Source: a bacterium | GTDB lineage: Bacteria; Ratteibacteria; UBA8468; B48-G9; JAFGKM01 | Assembly (NCBI GenBank): GCA_026416755.1 | Contig: JAOAEP010000163.1 | Location: forward strand, 1-7,801 | Direction of reading: 5' to 3' | Length of the DNA stretch: 7,801 nucleotides | Part shown: piece after piece, positions 1 through 5,641 of the stretch | Numbering within the stretch: position 1 is the first letter of the stretch | How the letters are laid out: every line of letters starts with the position of its first letter | Made by a program: the position numbers and the translations under genes | Notes under the pieces: generated by a model | Told to the model about the DNA's origin: nothing | Database searches by the model: none | What the model saw: only the letters and a program-made list of their open reading frames with translations

Positions 1-1
1 A

Positions 2-448
2 ATTAAAAGAATAGAGAAAGATGATTGTAAAAATGGTTTTATTCTTGATGGATTTCCAAGGAATATAAATCAAGCACTAAATCTTGAAAAATATGTAATA
101 TCTGAAAAAGTAAGTGTAATATATCTAAAAGCGGATGATGAGTTTCTTATTAATCGTCTTTCAAATAGAAGAATATGTGAAAATTGTGGGGCAATTTATC
201 ATCTAATTAATATACCTCCAAAAGTTAATGGTGTGTGTGATAAATGTGGAGGGAAATTGGTTCAAAGAGAGGACGATAGAGAAGAGGTTATAAGGAATAG
301 ATTAATTGTTTACCACGAATTAACTGCTCCATTACTTGAATATTATAGAAACAAAAATGTTTTGTTCACTGTTCCAGGAGATGGAAAACTTGAAGATACA
401 TTAAACAAGATAATTGAAATTAAAAATTATGGGGAAAAAGGAAATTGA
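2..448 (+). CDS. adk: Adenylate kinase, zinc-lid type (5' end missing)
   Basis: Adenylate kinase interconverts ATP + AMP and 2 ADP in the cytoplasm. Frame 2 is open from the window edge to TGA at 446-448, giving the last 148 residues; family members have about 215, so roughly the first 70, including the P-loop, lie outside. Visible motifs, numbered within the fragment, are DGFPRN (16-21, AMP-binding Arg), NRLSNRR (51-57, LID arginines) and REDDREEVIRNR (from 89, catalytic/LID arginines). The LID carries C59-X2-C62-X16-C79-X2-C82, a four-cysteine zinc site; many homologues have Asp as the fourth ligand or no zinc site. The ATG-like GTG at 233 is internal to this protein, not a real start. Its 3' end overlaps the start of map, the usual spc-operon order (secY-adk-map). 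Identification is secure; the incompleteness is due only to the window edge. Confidence 0.96.
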   Translation: MKRIEKDDCKNGFILDGFPRNINQALNLEKYVISEKVSVIYLKADDEFLINRLSNRRICENCGAIYHLINIPPKVNGVCDKCGGKLVQREDDREEVIRNRLIVYHELTAPLLEYYRNKNVLFTVPGDGKLEDTLNKIIEIKNYGEKGN

Positions 449-1160
449 GATGGTGAAATTTGCATGTAAAAAGGCAAGAGAAATAATAGAAGAGTTAAAA
501 GAATATTTAGTTGATGGTATTTCTACTTATGAACTTGAACTAAAAAGTATTGAGTTAATGAAGAAAAAAAAAGTAGAGTCGGCCTTTAAAGGTTATAAAG
601 GTTATCCTGCAAACATTTGTATTTCAGTTAATTATGAAGTTGTACATGGGATTCCAAAAAAAGGGAAGATACTTAAAGAAGGAGATATTGTTTCAATTGA
701 TGTAGGTGTTAAATACAATGGTTTTTATGGTGATTGTGCAGATACTTTCCCTATTGGCAAAACAGAGGTAAAATATATAAAATTAATAGAAGTAGCCAGA
801 AATGCATTCAAAAAATCATTAAAAGCAGTTTATTCTGGTTCAAAAACAGGAAATATTGGATATATAATAGAAAATTTTACTAAAAAATATGGTTTCTCAG
901 TTATAAAAGAGTTTGCAGGGCATGGCATAGGGAAAAATTTACATTTAAAACCTGAAATACCAAATTTTGGTGAGAAAGGAAAAGGAGATATTTTATATGA
1001 AAACCAAATTATAGCAATAGAACCAATGATAGCAGAAGGCACAGGAGAAATAGAAATACTGCAGGATGGTTGGACAGCGGTAACAAAAGATAGGAAATTT
1101 TCTGCTCATTATGAAAATTGTGTATTAATAAAAAAAGATGGTTGTGAGGTTTTAAGTTAA
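414..1160 (+). CDS. map: Methionine aminopeptidase, type I
   Basis: Removes the initiator methionine from nascent proteins with a two-metal active site. Numbering from the TTG at 414 gives 248 residues, and all key residues are present: H78 (VHGIP), metal ligands D96 (SIDVG) and D107 (GDCAD), H170 (GHGIG), E203 (EPMI) and E234 (YENCV). These lie one position before E. coli MetAP H79, D97, D108, H171, E204 and E235, as recalled. The N-terminus from TTG also aligns without a gap to the E. coli start through the conserved Ile-Glu at 11-12, which favours TTG 414. The alternative is ATG 429 (243 residues), which would trim the first beta strand. Neither start has a clear ribosome-binding site; overlap with adk is 35 bp (TTG) or 20 bp (ATG), suggesting translational coupling. 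There is no N-terminal zinc-finger or SH3-like extension. A run of nine A lies in the gene at 564-572. Confidence 0.96.
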   Translation: MKLKIMGKKEIEMVKFACKKAREIIEELKEYLVDGISTYELELKSIELMKKKKVESAFKGYKGYPANICISVNYEVVHGIPKKGKILKEGDIVSIDVGVKYNGFYGDCADTFPIGKTEVKYIKLIEVARNAFKKSLKAVYSGSKTGNIGYIIENFTKKYGFSVIKEFAGHGIGKNLHLKPEIPNFGEKGKGDILYENQIIAIEPMIAEGTGEIEILQDGWTAVTKDRKFSAHYENCVLIKKDGCEVLS

Positions 1161-1161
1161 A

Positions 1162-1377
1162 ATGGTAAAAGAAGAAAAAATTAAGTTAGAAGGAGTTATA
1201 AAAAAAGTTTTACCAGGAACAAACTTTGAAGTAGAACTTGAAAATGGTCATGAAGTTATTGCACATTTATGTGGAAAAATGAGGATGAATTATATAAAAA
1301 TTATTCCAGGTGATAAAGTTATAGTTGAGATTTCACCATATGATTTAAAAAGAGGAAGAATTATAAAAAGATTATAA
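1162..1377 (+). CDS. infA: Translation initiation factor IF-1
   Basis: IF-1 binds the A site of the 30S subunit during initiation together with IF-2 and IF-3. The 71-residue product has the family's usual length and single OB fold. Conserved blocks are [21 protein letters not shown] (from 25, of which NGHEV and GKMRMN are the signatures), [14 protein letters not shown] (49-62) and RGRI (64-67). The Cys in HLCGKMR replaces the Ser common in other species. The ATG follows the map stop by one base; TGAGGT at 1145-1150 inside map can act as its ribosome-binding site with 11 bases of spacing. The map-infA-rpmJ order is the standard spc/alpha junction in many bacteria. Confidence 0.97.
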   Translation: MVKEEKIKLEGVIKKVLPGTNFEVELENGHEVIAHLCGKMRMNYIKIIPGDKVIVEISPYDLKRGRIIKRL

Positions 1378-1389
1378 AGGAGAAGTAAA

Positions 1390-1515
1390 ATGAAAGTAAG
1401 GCCTTCTGTAAAAAAAATATGTCCCAAATGTAAAATTATTAAAAGAAAAGGGATTGTTAGAGTTATATGTAGTAATCCTCAAGATGGTCCAAAACATAAA
1501 CAAAGACAGGGATAA
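1390..1515 (+). CDS. rpmJ: 50S ribosomal protein bL36, zinc-ribbon type
   Basis: Small zinc-binding protein of the large subunit. The 41-residue product starts [15 protein letters not shown] and ends PKHKQRQG, both signatures of bL36. Zinc ligands are C11, C14, C27 and a histidine, here H36. Family members usually have 37-38 residues, with the histidine at 32 or 33; this one has NPQDGP between C27 and the KHKQRQG tail, giving C27-X8-H36, three to four residues longer than normal. The start ATG has AAGGAGA at 1377-1383, 6 bases upstream, overlapping the infA stop. The gene's own TAA (1513-1515) is embedded in the ribosome-binding site of rpsM. It sits in its standard place between infA and rpsM. 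Identification is secure; only the spacing of the last zinc ligand is odd. Confidence 0.96.
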   Translation: MKVRPSVKKICPKCKIIKRKGIVRVICSNPQDGPKHKQRQG

Positions 1516-1521
1516 GGAGGT
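1514..1521 (+). promoter_or_regulatory. Ribosome-binding site of rpsM
   Basis: AAGGAGGT, an 8-base perfect match to the common 16S anti-Shine-Dalgarno sequence, 5 bases before ATG 1527. Its first two bases are the end of the rpmJ TAA stop. The same ATAAGGAGGTAAA block recurs before rpsK and rpsD. Confidence 0.9.
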
Positions 1522-1526
1522 AAAAT

Positions 1527-1937
1527 ATGGCACGAGTTCTGGGAGTTGAAATACCAGATAATAAGAAAGTCAAAATTGCTTTAAGATATATTTATGGAAT
1601 AGGAGATAAAAGAGCAGAAGAAATTGTAATTAACACTGGTGTGGATGGAGAAAAAAGGGTTAAAGAATTGTCAGAAGAAGAACTTGGTAAAATAACCTCA
1701 TTTATTCAAAAAAATTATAAAATAGAAGGTGATTTAAAACAAGAAATTGCTCAGAATATAAGGAGATTAATTGATATTAACTGTTATAAAGGTATTAGAC
1801 ATAAACTTTCTTTACCTGTAAGAGGACAAAGAACTCGTTCAAATGCAAGGACAAGGAAAGGGCCCAGAAGAACCGTTGGTGTTGTTAGAGATAAAGCAGC
1901 AAGAAAAGCAATAAAACAACAAAGGCAAGAAAAATAA
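1527..1937 (+). CDS. rpsM: 30S ribosomal protein uS13
   Basis: Head protein of the small subunit that contacts uS19, bridges to the 50S subunit and touches P-site tRNA through its basic tail. The start [14 protein letters not shown] and the helix-two-turn-helix region IYGIG(D)KRAEEI (23-34) are typical. The core signature is at 91-115, with [26 protein letters not shown] as its landmarks. At 136 residues it exceeds E. coli (118) and Thermus (126) homologues; the excess is mostly a basic tail after RRTV ([20 protein letters not shown]). The start is fixed by the perfect ribosome-binding site at 1514-1521. It is the first gene of the alpha-operon part (rpsM-rpsK-rpsD-rpoA-rplQ). Confidence 0.98.
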   Translation: MARVLGVEIPDNKKVKIALRYIYGIGDKRAEEIVINTGVDGEKRVKELSEEELGKITSFIQKNYKIEGDLKQEIAQNIRRLIDINCYKGIRHKLSLPVRGQRTRSNARTRKGPRRTVGVVRDKAARKAIKQQRQEK

Positions 1938-1943
1938 GGAGGT
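1936..1943 (+). promoter_or_regulatory. Ribosome-binding site of rpsK
   Basis: AAGGAGGT overlaps the rpsM stop codon (1935-1937) and lies 5 bases before the GTG at 1949. This strong site decides the unusual GTG start of rpsK, because no ATG occurs near the expected N-terminus. Confidence 0.9.
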
Positions 1944-1948
1944 AAAAA

Positions 1949-2338
1949 GTGCCAAGAAAATATACAAAGAAAAGAAAAAAAAGAATGACTGTTTTAAAAG
2001 GAGTAGCTCATATTAAAGCCACTTTCAATAACACAATTATAACTATTACTGATGACCAAGGACATGTTTTATTATGGGGAAGTGCTGGAACCAGTGGTTT
2101 CAAAGGAACAAGAAAAGGAACTCCATTTGCAGCACAACTTGCAGCAGAAAATGTTGCCAAGAGAGCACAAACATTATTTAATATGAAAGAAGTTGATGTA
2201 AGAGTTAAAGGACCTGGCCCAGGTAGAGAAACAGCAATAAGGGCTTTACAGAGTGCAGGATTAAATGTTGTTTCTATTAAAGATGTTACTCCTATACCAC
2301 ATAATGGATGTAGACCACCAAAAAGAAGAAGAGTTTAA
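1949..2338 (+). CDS. rpsK: 30S ribosomal protein uS11
   Basis: Platform protein of the small subunit, near the E site, which binds 16S rRNA with uS7 and bS18 neighbours. The 129 residues match the usual length. Landmarks are [18 protein letters not shown] (18-35), [19 protein letters not shown] (45-63), [17 protein letters not shown] (84-100) and the invariant end [13 protein letters not shown]. Translation starts at GTG, with a perfect ribosome-binding site 5 bases upstream. The C-terminal basic tail is complete. It lies 11 bases after rpsM and 18 bases before rpsD, as in the alpha operon of many bacteria. Confidence 0.98.
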   Translation: MPRKYTKKRKKRMTVLKGVAHIKATFNNTIITITDDQGHVLLWGSAGTSGFKGTRKGTPFAAQLAAENVAKRAQTLFNMKEVDVRVKGPGPGRETAIRALQSAGLNVVSIKDVTPIPHNGCRPPKRRRV

Positions 2339-2342
2339 TAAT

Positions 2343-2350
2343 AAGGAGGT
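2343..2350 (+). promoter_or_regulatory. Ribosome-binding site of rpsD
   Basis: AAGGAGGT, 6 bases before ATG 2357. It is the third copy of the ATAAGGAGGTAAA block in this cluster. Here it stands clear of the preceding stop codon (2336-2338), unlike the copies before rpsM and rpsK. Confidence 0.9.
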
Positions 2351-2356
2351 AAATGT

Positions 2357-2977
2357 ATGGCTAAATATATAAAACCATTATGTAAAATATGTAGGAAATA
2401 TGGGATAAAACTTTATTTAAAAGGAAGAAGATGTGAAAGTGATAAATGTGCGGTTGACCAGAGGAGAAAGAAAATAAGATTGATAAAACCTAAAAAAATG
2501 TCTGAATATGGACTCCAGTTAAGAGAAAAAAATAAAGTTAAGTGGTATTATGGAATTTTAGAAAGACAATTTAAAAGATATTTTGAAATTGCAAAAAAAC
2601 ATAAAGGAGTGACTGGAGAAGTTTTGTTGCAATTACTTGAAAGACGACTTGATAATGTTATTTATAAAGCAAATTGGGTTTATTCAAGAAAAATGGCGAA
2701 ACAAATAATAAGTCATGGACATATAATTGTAAATGGAAAAAAGAATGATAGACCTGGATATCTGGTTGAAATAGGAGATGTGATAGAACTTAAAAAAAAT
2801 AGTAAACTTAAAAATACTGTTAAAGAATGTATTGAGGAATATAAAACAAGAGTAAGACCTTTATGGTTAAAAATAAATGATGAGGAATTGAAAATTGAAG
2901 TATTAAGATATCCGGATAGAAGTGAAGTTTCAATCCCTGTAGAAGAACAATTAATAATTAACCTTTATTCAAAATAA
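2357..2977 (+). CDS. rpsD: 30S ribosomal protein uS4, zinc-binding form
   Basis: Primary 16S rRNA-binding protein, needed early in 30S assembly; in E. coli it also represses its own operon. The 206 residues begin with a zinc site C9-X2-C12-X13-C26-X4-C31, so this is the C+ form of uS4. Next comes SEYGLQLREKNKV (49-61) and the YGILERQF segment (65-72). The S4 RNA-binding domain spans about 92-150 (ERRLDNVIYKANWVYSRKMA and SHGHIIVNGKKNDRPGY are its landmarks). The end PDRSEVSIPVEEQLIINLYSK is conserved. The segment between the zinc site and SEYGL is three residues shorter than in Thermus uS4 and lacks the usual YPPGQHG motif, having a basic RRKKIRLIKPKKM instead. Some AT-rich bacteria, such as Bacillus, carry rpsD elsewhere; here it stays in the alpha operon. 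Confidence 0.97.
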   Translation: MAKYIKPLCKICRKYGIKLYLKGRRCESDKCAVDQRRKKIRLIKPKKMSEYGLQLREKNKVKWYYGILERQFKRYFEIAKKHKGVTGEVLLQLLERRLDNVIYKANWVYSRKMAKQIISHGHIIVNGKKNDRPGYLVEIGDVIELKKNSKLKNTVKECIEEYKTRVRPLWLKINDEELKIEVLRYPDRSEVSIPVEEQLIINLYSK

Positions 2978-2983
2978 AATGGT

Positions 2984-2989
2984 GAGGTG
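2984..2989 (+). promoter_or_regulatory. Ribosome-binding site of rpoA
   Basis: GAGGTG lies 4 bases before ATG 2994 and supports that start. The four-codon frame ATG GTG AGG TGA at 2979-2990 contains this site and is not considered a gene. Confidence 0.75.
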
Positions 2990-2993
2990 AAAA

Positions 2994-4004
2994 ATGAAAA
3001 AATTTATATATCCAACCAAATTTATGTGGGAAAAAGAAACAATAAGGCAAAATTATGGAAAGTTAATCATAGAACCTCTTGAAAGAGGTTATGGAGTTAC
3101 CATAGGGAATGCTTTGAGGAGAGTTTTACTTTCTTCTATCCCTGGAATTGCAATTACTGGTTTAAGAATTAAGTTTAAGGATGATAAAAACAAAGAAGAA
3201 TTAGTTTTAAATGAATTTTCAACAGTAAAGGGTATGACAGAAGATGTAGTGGAAATTGTTTTAAACATAAAACAAATTGCTTTAAAATCATTAGTAGATA
3301 TAGAAGATAAATATACGGTAGTTACAGAAATTACAGGTAAAGATGAAATATGCGCAGATGATTTAATAAAAGATAGTAAGATTGAGGTTATTAATAAAGA
3401 TTTACACATAGCAACAGTTGACCCAAAAAACACATATCAATTTGAACTTGATATAACAAAAGGTTTTGGATATTTACCAGTAGAAAAAATGAAACTTATG
3501 ATTAAAGAAAAAAATATACCAACAGGGACAATTTTCTTAGATGGTCTTTATTCTCCGGTGAGGAAGGTTACATTTCATGTTGAAAATACAAGAGTTGAAC
3601 AATTTGTTGATTATGAAAAACTTATCCTTGAAGTATGGACAACAGGTGCAGTTACTCCAGAAGAAAGCATAAAATATTCTTGTGAACTTCTTGAAAAACA
3701 ATTTAAACTTATTATGGAAGGGCAAAAAGTTGGAGAAGAGGAAGAAGTTGAAGAAATGAAAGAATGGAAAGATGATCTTGATATTCCCATTACTGATTTA
3801 AAACTTTCAACAAGAGTATATAACGCCCTTGAAAATAAAAATATAAAAACATTAAGAGACCTACTAAATACTCCAATAGAAGAACTTGAAGGAATGAAAA
3901 ATCTTGGTAAAAAATCACTTGAAGAAATAGAGAAGGCATTGAAAAAAAGAGGGTATGTTTTGAGAGTTAGTTCTGAACTTTCACAATCAAAGGAGAAAAA
4001 ATGA
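2994..4004 (+). CDS. rpoA: DNA-directed RNA polymerase alpha subunit
   Basis: The alpha dimer nucleates RNA polymerase assembly, and its C-terminal domain binds promoter UP elements and activators. The 336 residues are typical. The N-terminal domain (about 1-240) shows the dimerisation signature GYGVTIGNALRRVLLSSIPG (32-51) and, near its end, ENTRVEQFVDYEKL and EVWTTGAVTPEE (197-224). An acidic linker (about 247-262, EEEEVEEMKEW) joins the C-terminal domain (263-323). That domain has PITDLKLSTRVYNALE, with R274 and N277 in the positions of E. coli R265 and N268, which contact DNA, followed by TLRDLL and NLGKKSLEEIEKAL. UP-element binding is therefore probably retained. A ribosome-binding site at 2984-2989 fixes the start. 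Its TGA overlaps the rplQ start in ATGA (4001-4004). Confidence 0.98.
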   Translation: MKKFIYPTKFMWEKETIRQNYGKLIIEPLERGYGVTIGNALRRVLLSSIPGIAITGLRIKFKDDKNKEELVLNEFSTVKGMTEDVVEIVLNIKQIALKSLVDIEDKYTVVTEITGKDEICADDLIKDSKIEVINKDLHIATVDPKNTYQFELDITKGFGYLPVEKMKLMIKEKNIPTGTIFLDGLYSPVRKVTFHVENTRVEQFVDYEKLILEVWTTGAVTPEESIKYSCELLEKQFKLIMEGQKVGEEEEVEEMKEWKDDLDIPITDLKLSTRVYNALENKNIKTLRDLLNTPIEELEGMKNLGKKSLEEIEKALKKRGYVLRVSSELSQSKEKK

Positions 4005-4348
4005 GACACAGAAAGGATATAAAAAAACTTGGAAGAAATAAATCGCATAGAAAAGCATTGATGAGAAATCTTACCATAAGTTTTTTTACAAACCAAAAGG
4101 TAATAACTACCACTGCTAAGGCAAATCAATTAAAAAGGGTTGTAGAAAAATTAATAACTCTTGCAAAAAAGGGAACTATATCCGATTATAGAAGAATAAA
4201 TCAGTTTGTTAATCATCCTCCAACTGTAAAAAAAATAATAGATGTCTCAAAAAGATTTTCAGATAGGAATGGAGGTTATACTCAAGTTATAAAAATTGGT
4301 TTTAGGAAAGGTGATAATGCCGAAAAAGCGATTATAAAACTATTATAA
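4001..4348 (+). CDS. rplQ: 50S ribosomal protein bL17
   Basis: Large-subunit protein near the peptide exit tunnel, found only in bacteria and organelles. The 115-residue product begins MRHRKDIKKLGRNKSHRKAL, very close to the family signature, followed by MRNL, TTTAKANQLK (36-45), EKLITLAKKG (49-58) and the conserved SDRNGGYTQVIKIGFRKGDNAE segment (87-108). It is short, without the basic or repeat tails seen in some lineages. It overlaps rpoA by 4 bp, and AAGGAG at 3990-3995 lies 5 bases before the ATG. rplQ normally ends the alpha operon, but here the next gene starts two bases after its stop codon with no visible terminator. Confidence 0.98.
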   Translation: MRHRKDIKKLGRNKSHRKALMRNLTISFFTNQKVITTTAKANQLKRVVEKLITLAKKGTISDYRRINQFVNHPPTVKKIIDVSKRFSDRNGGYTQVIKIGFRKGDNAEKAIIKLL

Positions 4349-4350
4349 AA

Positions 4351-4548
4351 ATGGAAAACAAAAATTTAAAAATTCTTGATTATATTGATAAGAAAAAGAA
4401 TATTTACGAAATTATACTTCAAATTTCAAAAAGGAGTCATGATTTACTTAAAGGTGCTCTTCCATCAATAGAAATAAGAAAAGGAGAAAATTTAATTCAA
4501 GTTGCAATAGAAGAATACTTAAGAAAAATAAAGGTGAAAAATGAATGA
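4351..4548 (+). CDS. rpoZ: RNA polymerase omega subunit (probable)
   Basis: Omega is the small subunit that helps beta' fold and join RNA polymerase, and in some bacteria forms part of the ppGpp site. The 65-residue product matches family size. YIDKKKNIYEIILQISKRSHDLLKG (from 11) corresponds to the conserved N-R-[YF]-E-L-V-x2-A-x-[KR]-R-A-R-x-L core, and IQVAIEEYLRKIKV (49-62) to the usual ALxEIAxGKI helix; the assignment rests on these patterns read by eye. The sequence is divergent (SKRSHDLL in place of AKRARQL). There is no clear ribosome-binding site, and the ATG is two bases after the rplQ stop, so translation is probably coupled. The last 8 bp overlap the pilT-like gene. Position beside rpoA and rplQ supports an RNA polymerase role, although omega is more often linked to gmk. 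A small unrelated helical protein is the alternative. Confidence 0.8.
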   Translation: MENKNLKILDYIDKKKNIYEIILQISKRSHDLLKGALPSIEIRKGENLIQVAIEEYLRKIKVKNE

Positions 4549-5641
4549 TTTCTTTTCTCTCTTAAAGTTGATGAAAGAAAAAGATGCTTCTGATTTACAC
4601 TTAAAATTTGGAAAGAAACCTTTTTTAAGAATTAAAGGTGAATTAATAGAAGTTGAAGAATGGGAAGGTTTATTGACAAAAGAGGAACTTTTTAAAATTA
4701 TGGAAATAATTATGCCTGAGGAAGAAAGAATAGAGTTTAAAAAGGAAAAAGAATCTGATTTTGCTTTTGACAATCCAGAAGTTGGCAGATACAGAGTAAA
4801 TGCTTTTTGGCAAAGGGGTTATCCTGGTTTTGTTTTAAGAAGAATAAAAGATAGAATACCTACAATTGAAGAACTTAATTTACCACCTGTTTTAAGAAAA
4901 ATTGCTTTGTCTCATGATGGTCTTATTCTTGTAACAGGTCCTACTGGTTGTGGTAAATCAACAACTCTCGCTGCAATGATAGAGATAATAAATAATGAAA
5001 GAGTGGAGCATATAGTAACAATTGAGGACCCAATTGAATATCTTTATACTGATAAAAAGTCAATTATAAATCAAAGAGAAGTAGGAATTGATACACTTTC
5101 TTTTGCATCTGCTTTAAAGCACGTTTTAAGAGAAGACCCTGATATAATATTAATAGGAGAATTAAGAGATGTAGATACTTTTCAAGCAGCAATAAGTGCA
5201 TGTGAAACAGGTCATCTTGTTTTTTCTACTTTACATACAATTGATACAATAACAACGATTACAAGAATACTTGATTTTTTCCCCTCTTCTCAGCATGAAC
5301 AGGTTAGAAAAATACTTGCTTATCATTTAAGAGCAACTATATGTCAAAAACTTGTTCCTCGTAAAGATGGGAATGGACTTGTTCCTGTTTGCGAAATAAT
5401 GATAGTAACACCGATAATTTCAAAACTTATTCAAGACAATAAAATAAATAAATTATATTCTGCAATGGCAGCAGATAAAGAAGAAGGTATGTTGACATTT
5501 AATAAGCATCTTGTTCAACTTATTCAAAATGATATAATAACTCAAGAAGTTGGTTTTGCTGTTTCTCCATCACCTCACACTCTTGAAATGAATTTAAGAG
5601 GAATATATCTTGATGAAGAAACGAGAATTATTGGAGAATGA
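4541..5641 (+). CDS. pilT: Type IV pilus ATPase, PilT/PilU family
   Basis: Hexameric cytoplasmic ATPase of the secretion-ATPase superfamily; PilT and PilU power pilus retraction and twitching motility. The 366 residues have a PAS-like N-terminal domain (about 1-105; ASDLHLKFG at 16-24) and the ATPase core. Core motifs are Walker A GPTGCGKSTT (133-142), Asp box EDPIEY (162-167), the family-typical INQREVGIDTLSF, Walker B IILIGELRD (202-210) and His box ETGHLVFSTLHT (222-233). No tetracysteine zinc motif like that of PilB/GspE is visible, favouring retraction over assembly. The C-terminal stretch IISKLIQD (292-299) lies where PilT has AIRNLIRE, with both arginines replaced. Start: ATG with AAGGTG at 4531-4536, overlapping rpoZ by 8 bp. 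No other pilus gene is in the window. PilT versus PilU cannot be settled by eye. Confidence 0.93.
   Translation: MNDFFSLLKLMKEKDASDLHLKFGKKPFLRIKGELIEVEEWEGLLTKEELFKIMEIIMPEEERIEFKKEKESDFAFDNPEVGRYRVNAFWQRGYPGFVLRRIKDRIPTIEELNLPPVLRKIALSHDGLILVTGPTGCGKSTTLAAMIEIINNERVEHIVTIEDPIEYLYTDKKSIINQREVGIDTLSFASALKHVLREDPDIILIGELRDVDTFQAAISACETGHLVFSTLHTIDTITTITRILDFFPSSQHEQVRKILAYHLRATICQKLVPRKDGNGLVPVCEIMIVTPIISKLIQDNKINKLYSAMAADKEEGMLTFNKHLVQLIQNDIITQEVGFAVSPSPHTLEMNLRGIYLDEETRIIGE

Noticed and set aside
830..1042. 70-codon minus-strand open frame inside map
   Set aside because: It is the complement of the MetAP active-site region, with no independent support.
1378..1526. E. coli-like S4-binding pseudoknot leader before rpsM
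   Set aside because: Only 11 bases separate rpmJ and rpsM, so a separate leader does not fit, and I could not trace a convincing nested pseudoknot. A structure within rpmJ is not excluded.
3089..3433. 114-codon minus-strand open frame inside rpoA
   Set aside because: It lies wholly inside the alpha N-terminal domain, has Ser/Ile/Thr-rich shadow composition and shows no recognisable domain.
3611..4129. 172-codon open frame on the minus strand opposite rpoA/rplQ
   Set aside because: It is antisense to two certain genes, its translation is a Ser/Phe-rich low-complexity product expected from the complement of Lys/Glu-rich codons, and it has no family motif.
4519..4773. 84-codon minus-strand open frame opposite the pilT-like start
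   Set aside because: Ser/Phe-rich shadow of a clearly coding plus-strand gene.
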